Positions 7,250 through 16,483 of a stretch of DNA of 64,000 nt are shown here, piece after piece. The DNA comes from Flavobacteriaceae bacterium CRH. GTDB lineage: Bacteria; Bacteroidota; Bacteroidia; Flavobacteriales; Flavobacteriaceae. Made by a program: the position numbers and the translations under genes. Location: the NCBI GenBank assembly GCA_001507425.1, contig LMAJ01000001.1:186001-250000 (forward strand). The letters are read 5' to 3'. Positions within the stretch are counted from its first letter, which is position 1, and each line of letters starts with the position of its first letter. Below the pieces are notes generated by a model. That model made no database searches. It saw nothing but the letters and a program-made list of their open reading frames with translations, and was not told the DNA's origin.

Positions 7250-7966
7250 TTATTTTCCTTCTTGTTTCTTTACTTCAGTAACAAATTTAGTTAACTTTTT
7301 TCCGTAAAGAGATTGAGCAACTTTTGGAGTCATCGATTTTTGAATCGTATCTAAAAACTTAACGTTGATATCGTAAATCTCTGATAAAGCTATATAAGGT
7401 GCGATTTCATGATCTTTATTGTTAATAGCAAAGTTGGTAGCGTAAAGATATTTTCTTTTAATATTAGACTGTTGTTTTAAGTCGATGCTGTCAATTGCTC
7501 TTTGGTCTTGTCTTTTAATAGCTTTGAACTTTGATTCAACCATAGAAAGATTTTCATCTGTAAAACGAGCGTTTATCTTTTTGTATTCTTCGTATAATTC
7601 CTGATTTTTAGATCCTGTAACTTTAGCACTGTAGATAAAGTTATCTAAGTTAGTTTCGATGTTCATATTGCCAGGTTCTGCAAAAAATAAAATGTTATTA
7701 TCAAGCGAATTGGTTACTCCGCGGTCTAGAAATAAATATAACATTTCAGGAGATTCTAATTTGATATCTCTTTCAAAAGTTGAATTTCCGTCTATTTTAA
7801 TAGAATCGATGGCAACAAGCGAGGTGTCAACAACTCTTTGAATATATAAAGTTCCGTTTTTTAATCCTTTTATATTTCCGGTCAAGTGCAAACCGTCAGT
7901 AGATTCTTTTTTGCTACATGATGCTAATAGTGCAAGAGTAACAAAGGCAATAATTGATTTTTTCAT
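7250..7966 (-). CDS. DUF4369-type lipoprotein
   Basis: A 238-residue protein with lipoprotein signal LALLASCSKKES. The N-terminal half (LHLTGNIKGLKNGTLYIQRVVDTSLVAIDSIKIDGNSTF) matches DUF4369, a beta-rich domain often found at the start of Bacteroidota thiol-disulfide lipoproteins (TlpA/AhpC type). Here no CxxC or thioredoxin domain follows; the C-terminal half is helical and charged (YKKINARFTDENLSMVESKF). So it is the DUF4369 module without the redox domain. Function unknown, envelope location likely. Confidence 0.8.
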   Translation of the reverse strand: MKKSIIAFVTLALLASCSKKESTDGLHLTGNIKGLKNGTLYIQRVVDTSLVAIDSIKIDGNSTFERDIKLESPEMLYLFLDRGVTNSLDNNILFFAEPGNMNIETNLDNFIYSAKVTGSKNQELYEEYKKINARFTDENLSMVESKFKAIKRQDQRAIDSIDLKQQSNIKRKYLYATNFAINNKDHEIAPYIALSEIYDINVKFLDTIQKSMTPKVAQSLYGKKLTKFVTEVKKQEGK

Positions 7967-8153
7967 TGGTTTTTAGATTTTGCTGCAAAATAAAGAAAAT
8001 AGTTTGAATGTATAGAAGTAGCGGTTTAATTTTTACTAAAAATAAATTTAGATCTATTTCTAAATTTAGATTTGTTTATTTTTTAAAAATGAATTAGTTA
8101 CATCGATAAATTTGGAAGCACATTGTCAGGTAGTTTTGTTTTTGAATATAAAA

Positions 8154-8178
8154 AACCTGCAAGTACTACTTGCAGGTT
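8154..8178 (-). terminator. Terminator of htpG
   Basis: ACCTGCAAGTA pairs with TACTTGCAGGT almost without a loop, with T/A-runs on each side. It lies just after the htpG stop. Confidence 0.75.
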
Positions 8179-8206
8179 TAGGTAATCTTATTGAGATTTA
8201 AGATTC

Positions 8207-10090
8207 TTATTTAATCATTTCAAAACTTCTTTTTACGAAAGCAGTTAATGCTTCACCTTTTAAAAGGTTTTGAGATAATTTAGCTAAATCTAAAGCTTGT
8301 TTAACTAAATGTTCCTGATGTGTTTTGTCTTCGGTATTTAAAATATTTGTAGCCAAATCAGAATTGGTGTTTACTACCAAATTGTACATTTCAGGCATAT
8401 TTCCCATTCCGAACATTCCGCCACCGCCAGACTGGCTCATTTCTTTCATTCTACGCATAAATTCCGGTTGCGTAATCATGAATGGAGCAGCTTGGCTATC
8501 CATAGCCTCTAATTGAACGCTATATGCTTTTGGAATATAAGCTTCTAATGAAGTTTTTAAGGTTTCTTTTTCTTCATCAGATAATTTAGAAATCGTGTTT
8601 TCATCTTTTTTGATCAAATTATCAACGTGATCAGAATCTACACGTACAAAAGTTAAACCGCTGTTGTCACCTTCAATTTTTTGAATTAAATGTGAGATAA
8701 TTGGAGAATCTAAAAGCAATACTTCGTATCCTTTTTCTTTTGCTGTTTCAATATAAGAGTGTTGCGCTTCTTTGTTTCCTGCATAAAGAACAACTAATTT
8801 CCCGTCTTTATCAGTTTGCTTTTCTTTTAGTTTTTCTTTTAATTCTTCAAGAGTAAAGTAAGTATCATCAACTGTTGGATACAGCACAAATGCACCTGCT
8901 TTTTCGTAGAATTTATCTTCAGAAAGCATTCCGTACTCTAAAACGATTTTAATATCATTCCATTTAGATTCAAAATCAGCACGGTTTTCATTAAATAAGG
9001 CTTTTAGTTTATCTGCAACTTTACGTGTAATATAGTTTGAGATTTTCTTAACCGCACCATCTGCCTGTAAACCAGAACGGGAAACGTTTAATGGAATATC
9101 CGGTGAATCAATAACTCCTTTTAACATTGTCAAAAATTCAGGTACAATTCCTTCTACGTTATCAGTAACATAAACCTGGTTTTGGTACAGTTGAATTTTA
9201 TCTTTCTGAATTTGTAAATCAGATCCTAATTTAGGAAAATATAAAATACCGGTTAAGTTAAACGGATAATCTACATTTAAGTGAATGTTGAATAAAGGTT
9301 CTTCAAATTGCATTGGGTACAATTCTCTGTAGAAGCTTTTATAATCCTGATCAGATAATTCAGTTGGCTGTTTTGTCCATGCCGGATTTGGATTATTGAT
9401 GATATTGTCAATTTCAACTGTTTCGTTGATGTAATCTTCAGGAGCATCTTCCGGTTTTGGAAGCGTTTCTGTTTTTGTTCCGAATTTAATTGGAATAGGC
9501 ATAAACTTATTATACTTATTCAATAATCCGCTGATTTTAGAATCTTCTAAAAATTCTAATGAATCTTCAGCAACATGAAGAATGATTTCTGTACCGCGTG
9601 AAGTTTTGTCAGCCGGTTCTAAAGTAAATTCAGGACTACCATCACAAGTCCAGTGTGCAGCAGGTTCGTCTTTATACGATTTAGTGATGATTTCTACCTT
9701 TTCAGCAACCATAAAGGCAGAGTAGAAACCAAGTCCAAAGTGACCAATAATTCCAGAATCCTTAGCAGAATCTTTGTATTTATCCAAAAATTCCTCAGCT
9801 CCTGAAAAAGCAACCTGATTAATGTATTTTTCTACTTCATCTGCAGTCATTCCTAAACCCTGATCGATAATGTGGATTTTTTTTCCTTCCTTATCCACTT
9901 TGATTTCGATAACCGGATTTCCGTATTCGACTTTAGCTTCGCCAATGCTAATAAGGTGTTTTAATTTTAAAGTAGCATCGGTTCCGTTTGATACAAGCTC
10001 ACGTAAGAAAATCTCGTGATCACTGTATAAGAACTTTTTGATTAAGGGAAAGATGTTTTCTACTGAAACATTAATTTTACCTGTTGTCAT
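8207..10090 (-). CDS. htpG: Molecular chaperone HtpG (Hsp90)
   Basis: HtpG is the bacterial Hsp90, an ATP-driven dimeric cytoplasmic chaperone. Start chosen at 10090 (MTTGKINVSVENIFPL), giving 627 residues; the frame extends 13 residues upstream (MKIITLTIKNKKN) but that part is unlike the family. GHKL ATPase motifs are LRELVSNGTDATLKL, DQGLGMTADEVEKYI and GHFGLGFYSAF. The middle domain contains PLNVSRSGLQ with the catalytic arginine. Near the C-terminus there is a Gly/Met-rich loop (MSQSGGGGMFGMGNMPEMYN) before the dimerisation helices. No clear heat-shock operator is visible upstream. Confidence 0.97.
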   Translation of the reverse strand: MTTGKINVSVENIFPLIKKFLYSDHEIFLRELVSNGTDATLKLKHLISIGEAKVEYGNPVIEIKVDKEGKKIHIIDQGLGMTADEVEKYINQVAFSGAEEFLDKYKDSAKDSGIIGHFGLGFYSAFMVAEKVEIITKSYKDEPAAHWTCDGSPEFTLEPADKTSRGTEIILHVAEDSLEFLEDSKISGLLNKYNKFMPIPIKFGTKTETLPKPEDAPEDYINETVEIDNIINNPNPAWTKQPTELSDQDYKSFYRELYPMQFEEPLFNIHLNVDYPFNLTGILYFPKLGSDLQIQKDKIQLYQNQVYVTDNVEGIVPEFLTMLKGVIDSPDIPLNVSRSGLQADGAVKKISNYITRKVADKLKALFNENRADFESKWNDIKIVLEYGMLSEDKFYEKAGAFVLYPTVDDTYFTLEELKEKLKEKQTDKDGKLVVLYAGNKEAQHSYIETAKEKGYEVLLLDSPIISHLIQKIEGDNSGLTFVRVDSDHVDNLIKKDENTISKLSDEEKETLKTSLEAYIPKAYSVQLEAMDSQAAPFMITQPEFMRRMKEMSQSGGGGMFGMGNMPEMYNLVVNTNSDLATNILNTEDKTHQEHLVKQALDLAKLSQNLLKGEALTAFVKRSFEMIK

Positions 10091-10234
10091 ATTTTTTTTA
10101 TTTTTTATAGTTAAAGTAATGATTTTCATTTCTTCAAATAGAATACCAATTATATTATAATGACAAAATGGCGCAAGTGTTAATTTTGAAAGAAAATAAT
10201 TAGATTTTAAAACATAACTTATTTCTTTGAATTG

Positions 10235-10242
10235 TATCTTTG
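10235..10242 (+). promoter_or_regulatory. -7 promoter box for the lipocalin-like/OmpA pair
   Basis: TATCTTTG matches TAnnTTTG, 52 bases before the chosen start at 10295. It overlaps the earliest in-frame start (10232), which excludes that start. Confidence 0.65.
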
Positions 10243-10294
10243 TGGTACAATAATTGTTAAACGTGTAAGTATTAACTTAAAAAAAAATATCAAA

Positions 10295-10795
10295 ATGAAG
10301 AAAATTATTTTCATTTGTATGATGGCCACGATGGTATTCGCGTGTAAATCATCTTCGTCAACAGCTTCAACAGAAGCAACTCCACTTTCAACTAAACTTG
10401 ACAAATCTACTCAGGTAGCTATTAAAGGAAATTGGGTTTTAACCAATGTAACTTATGCCGGTTCTGATTATATCAAAGTAACTTCTTTTGATCTTGCAGA
10501 TTCAAAATGCTTTATAGGAAGTACTTGGAATTTCATTTCAAATAATAATAAAGGATCTATGGCTTTGACATCTTCAAGCTGTACTAGTTTTTCTTCGCCA
10601 ATTGTATGGAGTATCAACAATCAGGGTTTATTTGTACTTAAAATTCTTGATGCCGGTATAAAAGCAAAAAAAGTAAGAGATGGTTATTTATTAAAAGTTG
10701 CGGGTTTAACTGATAGTTCATTTCAGTTGGTTGATAATATAACGGTTGGTGGTCAAGTAAAAGATGTTACATACCAATTTCAAAGAGCTAATTAA
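10295..10795 (+). CDS. Lipocalin-like lipoprotein of unknown function
   Basis: A 166-residue protein with lipobox MVFACKSS. After a Ser/Thr-rich linker the body reads as a small beta-barrel (IKGNWVLTNVTYAGSDY, STWNFISNNNKGSMALTSS, YQFQRAN), resembling the lipocalin-like lipoproteins common in Flavobacteria. Two further cysteines (ADSKCFIG and SSSCTSF) could form a disulfide. It sits 17 bases before the OmpA-family gene and is probably cotranscribed, suggesting an outer-membrane role. Ligand unknown. Confidence 0.75.
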   Translation: MKKIIFICMMATMVFACKSSSSTASTEATPLSTKLDKSTQVAIKGNWVLTNVTYAGSDYIKVTSFDLADSKCFIGSTWNFISNNNKGSMALTSSSCTSFSSPIVWSINNQGLFVLKILDAGIKAKKVRDGYLLKVAGLTDSSFQLVDNITVGGQVKDVTYQFQRAN

Positions 10796-10812
10796 TATTA
10801 AAAAGAATAAAA

Positions 10813-11508
10813 ATGAAAAAGATAACAGTTTTAGGTTTAAGTAGTTTACTAGTATTGGTTAGCATATTTACAAGTTGCGAATCGGTAAAAAATTCTAATA
10901 ATACGCAAAGAGGTGCTGGAATTGGTGTTGTTGCCGGAGGAGTAATTGGTGCTGTTTTAGGAAATAATTTAGGAAAAGGCGGTAACGCTGCTTTAGGTGC
11001 TGCAATTGGTGCTGCCGTTGGTGGTGGAACAGGAGCACTTATAGGAAACAAAATGGATAAACAAGCCCGTGAAATCGATCAGGCTTTGCCAGGTGCTTCT
11101 GTAGAAAGAGTTGGTGAAGGAATTCACTTAACTTTAAATGAAAATGCAGTTCGTTTTGATACTAACAAATCGACTTTGACATCTCAGGCAAAAGCAAATT
11201 TAGATAAATTAGTTCCTGTATTTAATGAATACGGAGATACTGATATTCAAATTTTTGGTTATACTGATAATACAGGAAAACCAGAATATAACCTGACACT
11301 TTCAGGACAAAGAGCTGCATCTGTACAAGCTTATTTAGCTTCAAAAGGATTAAAATCAAGCCGTTTCAAAACTTCAGGTTTAGGAATTGTTGACCCAATT
11401 GCAACAAATGATACTCCGGAAGGAAGAGCTCAAAACCGTCGTGTAGAGTTCTCTATTACTGCAAATGACAAAATGGTAAATGATGCTAAAGCAGAAGCCG
11501 GAAAATAA
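10813..11508 (+). CDS. OmpA-family lipoprotein with glycine-zipper segment
   Basis: A 231-residue protein. Signal with lipobox VSIFTSCESV; residues about 35-78 form a glycine zipper (GAGIGVVAGGVIGAVLGNNL and a second Gly/Ala-rich repeat). The C-terminal OmpA/MotB peptidoglycan-binding domain contains VRFDTNKSTLTSQAKANLDK, IFGYTDNTGKPEYN, SGQRAASVQAYL and the diaminopimelate-binding NDTPEGRAQNRRVEF. The arrangement matches YiaD-like proteins that tether the outer membrane to the cell wall. It ends at a strong terminator. Confidence 0.93.
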   Translation: MKKITVLGLSSLLVLVSIFTSCESVKNSNNTQRGAGIGVVAGGVIGAVLGNNLGKGGNAALGAAIGAAVGGGTGALIGNKMDKQAREIDQALPGASVERVGEGIHLTLNENAVRFDTNKSTLTSQAKANLDKLVPVFNEYGDTDIQIFGYTDNTGKPEYNLTLSGQRAASVQAYLASKGLKSSRFKTSGLGIVDPIATNDTPEGRAQNRRVEFSITANDKMVNDAKAEAGK

Positions 11509-11533
11509 TTTTCGATAGCAATAAAATTTATTA

Positions 11534-11568
11534 AAAGCTGTTTCTTAATTGAAGCAGCTTTTTTTTTG
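11534..11568 (+). terminator. Terminator of the OmpA-family gene
   Basis: AAGCTGTTTC pairs imperfectly with GAAGCAGCTT around TTAATT, followed by a run of T. Confidence 0.85.
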
Positions 11569-11588
11569 ACTTTAGAAATTAAACATTG

Positions 11589-11596
11589 TAAATTTG
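11589..11596 (+). promoter_or_regulatory. -7 promoter box for the ABC ATPase
   Basis: TAAATTTG matches TAnnTTTG. The earliest in-frame start (11594) falls inside it, so translation must begin at 11615. Confidence 0.65.
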
Positions 11597-11614
11597 GACT
11601 TTCAAATACAACCC

Positions 11615-12565
11615 ATGCTCGATATTAAAAATATTTCTTTTTCGTATACCGAAAATCCAGTTATAAAAAATGTATCTTTTACTATAAATAAAGGAGAAAA
11701 TATTGCCATTATAGGTGAGAGCGGCTGCGGTAAAAGCACTTTGCTTAAACTTATGTATGGTTTATATGATTTAAATGAAGGTCAGATTTCATATAATGAA
11801 AAGCTAATTTTAGGACCAAAATACAATTTGATTCCCGGAATGCCTTTTATGAAATACCTGGCTCAGGATTTTGATTTGTCTCTTTTTGAAACTGTTGCTG
11901 AAAACGTTGGAAAGTTTCTTTCGAATGGTTTTGCTAATATGAAAAAACTTCGTGTTCAGGAATTATTAGAAATGGTTGAAATGGAGCAGTTCTCTCATGT
12001 AAAAACTAAATATTTAAGTGGAGGACAAATGCAGCGAGTAGCTTTAGTTCGCGTTTTAGCATTAGAGCCCGAAGTAATTTTACTTGACGAACCTTTTAGC
12101 CAAATTGATGCTTTTCGTAAAAATGCCTTACGCCGTAATTTGTTTAAATATCTAAAACAAAAAGGAATTACGTGTATTATAGCGACTCACGATAGTACAG
12201 ATGCTTTGTCTTTTGCAGATGAAGTGATTGTAATGCGAAACGGGGAAATTATCGTTAAAGGTGATCCGACAAAAATTTATGAAGATCCGGAAACTAAATA
12301 TGTGGCTTCATTATTTGGAGAAGTAAACGAAGTTGCGACACATTTGCTTGTTCCTTATGAAGACGAAACGCATAAAACATTGGTGTATCCGCATCAGTTT
12401 AAAATGGTTGCCGAATCTAATTTGCCTGTAAAAATCAGACGGACTTATTTTAGGGGAAATCATTATTTAATAGAATCTGTTTATAAACGACAATTGATAT
12501 TTTTTGAAAGTGAAATTGATTTACCTCTCGAAGAAAATGTTTTTCTAAGTCTGAATTATCTATAA
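11615..12565 (+). CDS. ABC transporter ATP-binding protein (orphan)
   Basis: A 316-residue nucleotide-binding subunit. Walker A is GESGCGKST, Q-loop region AQDFDLSLFETVAENV, signature LSGGQMQRVAL, Walker B VILLDEPFSQID, switch histidine in IATHDSTDAL. About 85 residues follow the ATPase domain, recalling the C-terminal regulatory domains of iron, polyamine or sulfate importer ATPases, but I cannot assign the substrate. No permease or binding protein is encoded next to it; it has its own promoter and terminator. Confidence 0.92.
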   Translation: MLDIKNISFSYTENPVIKNVSFTINKGENIAIIGESGCGKSTLLKLMYGLYDLNEGQISYNEKLILGPKYNLIPGMPFMKYLAQDFDLSLFETVAENVGKFLSNGFANMKKLRVQELLEMVEMEQFSHVKTKYLSGGQMQRVALVRVLALEPEVILLDEPFSQIDAFRKNALRRNLFKYLKQKGITCIIATHDSTDALSFADEVIVMRNGEIIVKGDPTKIYEDPETKYVASLFGEVNEVATHLLVPYEDETHKTLVYPHQFKMVAESNLPVKIRRTYFRGNHYLIESVYKRQLIFFESEIDLPLEENVFLSLNYL

Positions 12566-12579
12566 AAAAGACAAAAAAT

Positions 12580-12617
12580 AAACCCGACAGGATTTAACTT
12601 GTCGGGTTTATTTTTTT
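12580..12617. terminator. Bidirectional terminator between ABC ATPase and S9 peptidase
   Basis: AAACCCGACA pairs with TGTCGGGTTT. The same stem appears again at 58477-58509. Confidence 0.85.
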
Positions 12618-12630
12618 CAAAAGAAATTAA

Positions 12631-15042
12631 TTAATTTTTCAAATACTTTTCTAAAAACTGATCTTGTTCCCAAAGTAAGTGCAGGATATTTTCTTTAGCT
12701 ACATATCCGTGTGCTTCTTTTGGTAAAATCACCATTCTTGCAGGGGCACCCAAACCTTTTAAAGCCTGAAAATAACGTTCTGTCTGCAAAGTAAAAGTTC
12801 CCGGATTATTATCGGCTTCGCCATGAACTAATAAAATTGGTGTTTTCATTTTATCAGCATTCATAAACGGAGACATTGTATTGTAAACTTCCGGAACTTC
12901 CCAGTAATTGCGTTGCTCTGTCTGGAAACCAAAAGGAGTTAAAGTTCTGTTGTAAGCACCACTTCTTGCAATTCCACAAGCAAAAAGATTAGAATGTGTC
13001 AATAAGTTAGCCGTCATAAAAGCTCCGTAAGAATGTCCGCCCACAGCGACTTTTTTTCTGTTAATATAACCTAAAGCATCCACAGCATTAATTGCGGCTT
13101 CGGCATTATCAACTAATTGCGAGATAAAATTGTCATTAGGTTCTGTAGTTCCTTCTCCAATAATTGGAAAAGCAGCATCATCCAGAACCACATATCCTTT
13201 GGTTACCCAATATACAAACGATCCGTAATACGGAAACGTAAATTCGTTTGAATTTTGAGTCGATTGTCCGGCACTGTTTTTATCTTTATATTCGGCAGGA
13301 TAAGCCCAGATTAATAAAGGCAGTTTTTCTTTCTTTACTTTGTCATAGCCAGCCGGTAAATATAATGTTCCTGAAAGCTCAACACCGTCTTTACGTTTGT
13401 ATTTAATAACTTCTTTGCTTACATCTTTAATGCTTTCAAACGGATTTTTAAAAGCTGTAATTGGCGTAAGACTGTTTTGTTTTTTAATATTTCTGAAATA
13501 ATAATTTGGGAATTCACTTTTTGACTGAATCTGAACTAAAACTTTACCCGTTTTAAAATCTTCAATTTCTAGTAAATCTTCTTTTTTGTCTTTATAAGTT
13601 GAGGTGTAAACCCGTTTTGTTTTTAATGTTTTTAAGTTGAATTCGTCAATAAAAGGAAATTGGCCTTCTTTTGTATATCCGTCTCCAATACGAAAAGCAT
13701 TATCATTTTCGATTGCTAAAACATTTTTATTGTATTCGTTCTTTTTTGTTTCAAAATTACCCGGATCAGAATAAACATCCTGCTGATTTCTGTCTGTAAT
13801 TACTTTGGCTTGTTGACTTGGATTTGAAGGGTTTATCAAATAAGTTTTAGTATTACGGGTGTCATACCATTCATCTGTAAGAAAAGCGATATTTTCATTA
13901 CCCCACAGAATGCCGCTATAACGTTGCGGTGTTTTTACCAATGTAGTTGCGTTATTTGTAAATGGTGCGTCCCAAAGAAAAACTTCATCTCTAAAATCAA
14001 CTTTGTTGGCAGGATCTCCTTCATCTAAAGCTACAACATAAGATAAAGTTGCAGGTTTGTCATTTCTCCATGCCATTTCTCTTTTTCCTTTTCTAACTGC
14101 CATAAAACCTTTAGGAATGACTTCGTTTAAAGGAACTTCATTAACAACTTTAATTTCTTTTCCTCTCGAATCATAAACAATTGTTTTTGAAGGAAACCTG
14201 TTTAAAGGAACAACATAAGAAAATGGTTTCTGAATTGTTGTCAACAGCACATAATTGCCATCTGGAGAAATTCTTTCTCCGGCATACATTGCTGCGTCTT
14301 TAAATAAAGTGGCAGTTCCGTTAATGTTTACTTTGTATAATTCTGAAGTTATAATGTTCTCAAAATTGATTTCATCATTTTGGTTTTTCAACATATCAGG
14401 ATAAGTTCTGTTTTGAGATTTTGTTCCTGAAGTATTAGAAATAATTGGTCCGGTTGGTAAATCTTTTTTAGAGTCTAATAAAGGCTGTCTGTTTTTAGGA
14501 AGCATTTTTACCAAAATAGTCTCGTTGTCTAAAAACCAACTAAACGGATTTCCAAGATTTGCATTTACAGTAGCTTCTGTAAGTTTATTGGCTTTTGCAG
14601 ATGCAACATCTAAAATCCAAAGTTGAACACCTGAAGCTGTAGTGTGCGAGAATAATATTTTTTTGTCATTTGGAGACCAAAGAATGTTGCTTATTTTAGG
14701 ATTGGCTGGTAAACCACTAACTTGTATTTCATCTTTACCATTTATTTTGCGTACTTTTAAATTGTTTATATACGTTACCGTACTAGAAATATTAGTTACA
14801 GGATTTATTCTTAAACCGCCCAAACGAAGTTCTTCCTGGTTTAAATCGTCTAACGTTTTATAAGTACTTCTGTATGCCAGAAGCAGATACTCTTTTTTAG
14901 TATCCATTGATACCGTTGGTGCTCTTTCGTAGTCTGCTAAATCTAAGATTGATTTAGATGGTTTTTGGTATGTTAAACTTTCTTGTGCAAAAGCTATAAA
15001 ACCAATGTTTAAAAATAAGAGGAGGGTAACCTTTAATTTCAT
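12631..15042 (-). CDS. S9 family serine peptidase, exported (S9D glutamyl-endopeptidase-like)
   Basis: An 803-residue protein with a signal peptide (LLLFLNIGFIAFAQES). The N-terminal part is a TolB/WD-like beta-propeller (SPNDKKILFSHTTASG, SPDGNYVLLTTIQKP). The C-terminal alpha/beta-hydrolase domain has the nucleophile in VAVGGHSYGAFMTANLL, the aspartate in LLVHGEADNNPG and the histidine in PKEAHGYVAKEN. The whole arrangement resembles the S9D glutamyl endopeptidases; cleavage after glutamate is inferred from family resemblance only. It probably digests oligopeptides in the periplasm. Monocistronic. Confidence 0.9.
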   Translation of the reverse strand: MKLKVTLLLFLNIGFIAFAQESLTYQKPSKSILDLADYERAPTVSMDTKKEYLLLAYRSTYKTLDDLNQEELRLGGLRINPVTNISSTVTYINNLKVRKINGKDEIQVSGLPANPKISNILWSPNDKKILFSHTTASGVQLWILDVASAKANKLTEATVNANLGNPFSWFLDNETILVKMLPKNRQPLLDSKKDLPTGPIISNTSGTKSQNRTYPDMLKNQNDEINFENIITSELYKVNINGTATLFKDAAMYAGERISPDGNYVLLTTIQKPFSYVVPLNRFPSKTIVYDSRGKEIKVVNEVPLNEVIPKGFMAVRKGKREMAWRNDKPATLSYVVALDEGDPANKVDFRDEVFLWDAPFTNNATTLVKTPQRYSGILWGNENIAFLTDEWYDTRNTKTYLINPSNPSQQAKVITDRNQQDVYSDPGNFETKKNEYNKNVLAIENDNAFRIGDGYTKEGQFPFIDEFNLKTLKTKRVYTSTYKDKKEDLLEIEDFKTGKVLVQIQSKSEFPNYYFRNIKKQNSLTPITAFKNPFESIKDVSKEVIKYKRKDGVELSGTLYLPAGYDKVKKEKLPLLIWAYPAEYKDKNSAGQSTQNSNEFTFPYYGSFVYWVTKGYVVLDDAAFPIIGEGTTEPNDNFISQLVDNAEAAINAVDALGYINRKKVAVGGHSYGAFMTANLLTHSNLFACGIARSGAYNRTLTPFGFQTEQRNYWEVPEVYNTMSPFMNADKMKTPILLVHGEADNNPGTFTLQTERYFQALKGLGAPARMVILPKEAHGYVAKENILHLLWEQDQFLEKYLKN

Positions 15043-15266
15043 AATTTTAATTTTAGTAGTTTGAATGGGTTGTTATTTGTAATGTTTGACTAAAGTACCG
15101 CAATCTTGTTACATTTTATAAGATATTTTTCATATTTTCATTATTTTGGTTCTAAAACTGTTTTTTTAAAATATAAATAGTAGTAATATGTTTTATTATT
15201 AAAGCATATTAAATTGCTAATTACGAAAAAAACACTAATTTGTATGCTAATGTTTTAAAGTATACT

Positions 15267-15274
15267 TAAATTTG
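15267..15274 (+). promoter_or_regulatory. -7 promoter box for fabH
   Basis: TAAATTTG matches TAnnTTTG, 34 bases before the ATG at 15309. Confidence 0.6.
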
Positions 15275-15308
15275 CAATCCAAATTTTTAACAAATAATAA
15301 AAAGATAT

Positions 15309-16316
15309 ATGTATCATTCAAAAATAGCGGGCTTAGGATATTATGTTCCTTCTAATGTTGTGACCAACGATGATTTGTCTAAAATTATTGATACCAATGA
15401 TGAATGGATTCAGGAGCGAACCGGAATTCAGGAGCGCAGACACATCATTCGAGGAGAAGATACCACAACTTCAATGGGAGTAAAAGCAGCTAAAATTGCA
15501 ATAGAGCGTTCTGGCGTAGCCAAAGAAGATATTGATTTTGTAGTTTTTGCTACATTAAGTCCTGATTACTATTTTCCAGGACCCGGAGTTTTGGTGCAAA
15601 GAGATTTAGGTTTACGTACAGTTGGTGCATTAGATGTTAGAAACCAGTGTTCGGGTTTTGTGTATGCCATTTCTGTTGCAGATCAATATATTAAGACCGG
15701 AATGTATAAAAATATTCTGGTAATTGGTTCTGAGGTGCATTCTACAGGATTAGATATGACAACTCGCGGACGGGGAGTTTCAGTAATTTTTGGAGATGGA
15801 GCAGGAGCAGCAGTTTTAAGCCGTGAAGAAGATTTGACAAAAGGAATTTTATCTACACACTTACATTCTGAAGGGCAACATGCAGAAGAATTAGCATTGC
15901 AGGCACCAGGAATGGGCGCGCGTTGGGTAACTGATATTTTGGCAGATAATGACCCGAATGATGAAAGTTATTATCCGTACATGAACGGGCAATTTGTATT
16001 TAAAAATGCAGTAGTTCGTTTTGCTGAGGTAATTAACGAAGGATTAGAAGCTAATGGTTTGCAGGTTTCAGATATTGACATGCTGATTCCGCATCAGGCG
16101 AATTTGAGAATTTCACAATTCATTCAAAACAAATTCAAATTGAGTGACGATCAGGTTCACAATAATATTCAAAAATACGGGAACACAACCGCAGCATCTA
16201 TTCCGATTGCTTTGACAGAAGCTTGGGAACAAGGAAAAATTAAATCTGGAGATACCGTTGTTTTAGCTGCTTTTGGTAGCGGATTTACCTGGGCAAGTGC
16301 AATTATTAAATGGTAA
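15309..16316 (+). CDS. fabH: 3-oxoacyl-[ACP] synthase III (KAS III)
   Basis: KAS III condenses an acyl-CoA starter with malonyl-ACP to begin fatty acid synthesis. It has 335 residues, the usual length. The catalytic triad is visible: Cys114 in LDVRNQCSGFVYA, His in DMLIPHQANLRI and Asn in KYGNTTAASIP; the C-terminal VVLAAFGSGFTWASAI is standard. It is not next to plsX/rpmF, the usual fabH context, so it may be an additional KAS III copy with a different starter preference. It is monocistronic with its own promoter and terminator. Confidence 0.93.
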   Translation: MYHSKIAGLGYYVPSNVVTNDDLSKIIDTNDEWIQERTGIQERRHIIRGEDTTTSMGVKAAKIAIERSGVAKEDIDFVVFATLSPDYYFPGPGVLVQRDLGLRTVGALDVRNQCSGFVYAISVADQYIKTGMYKNILVIGSEVHSTGLDMTTRGRGVSVIFGDGAGAAVLSREEDLTKGILSTHLHSEGQHAEELALQAPGMGARWVTDILADNDPNDESYYPYMNGQFVFKNAVVRFAEVINEGLEANGLQVSDIDMLIPHQANLRISQFIQNKFKLSDDQVHNNIQKYGNTTAASIPIALTEAWEQGKIKSGDTVVLAAFGSGFTWASAIIKW

Positions 16317-16340
16317 ATTAGAACTTTTATATTATATTTT

Positions 16341-16370
16341 AAAACCTGTTCAATTTTTTGAGCAGGTTTT
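16341..16370 (+). terminator. Terminator of fabH
   Basis: AAAACCTG...CAGGTTTT stem extended by TCAA/TTGA, followed by a T-run. Confidence 0.85.
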
Positions 16371-16400
16371 TTTTATAAATTCGTGTTTTGTTATTTGTTA

Positions 16401-16434
16401 CACAATCTTGTCATTTCTCCTTCGAAATGACAAG
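16401..16434. repeat. Dispersed palindrome, family A (with CACAATCTT prefix)
   Basis: CTTGTCATTTC (16407-16417) pairs perfectly with GAAATGACAAG (16424-16434) around TCCTTC. The preceding CACAATCTT is shared exactly with copies at 45954 and 48281. Confidence 0.7.
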
Positions 16435-16483
16435 CTAGCGAATCAGAAAGGATAAATTATGGAAATTATTTATTATAATCAAA

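Noticed and set aside
16273..16455. 60-codon frame overlapping the fabH end
   Set aside because: It is out of frame with fabH, passes through its terminator and through a family A palindrome.
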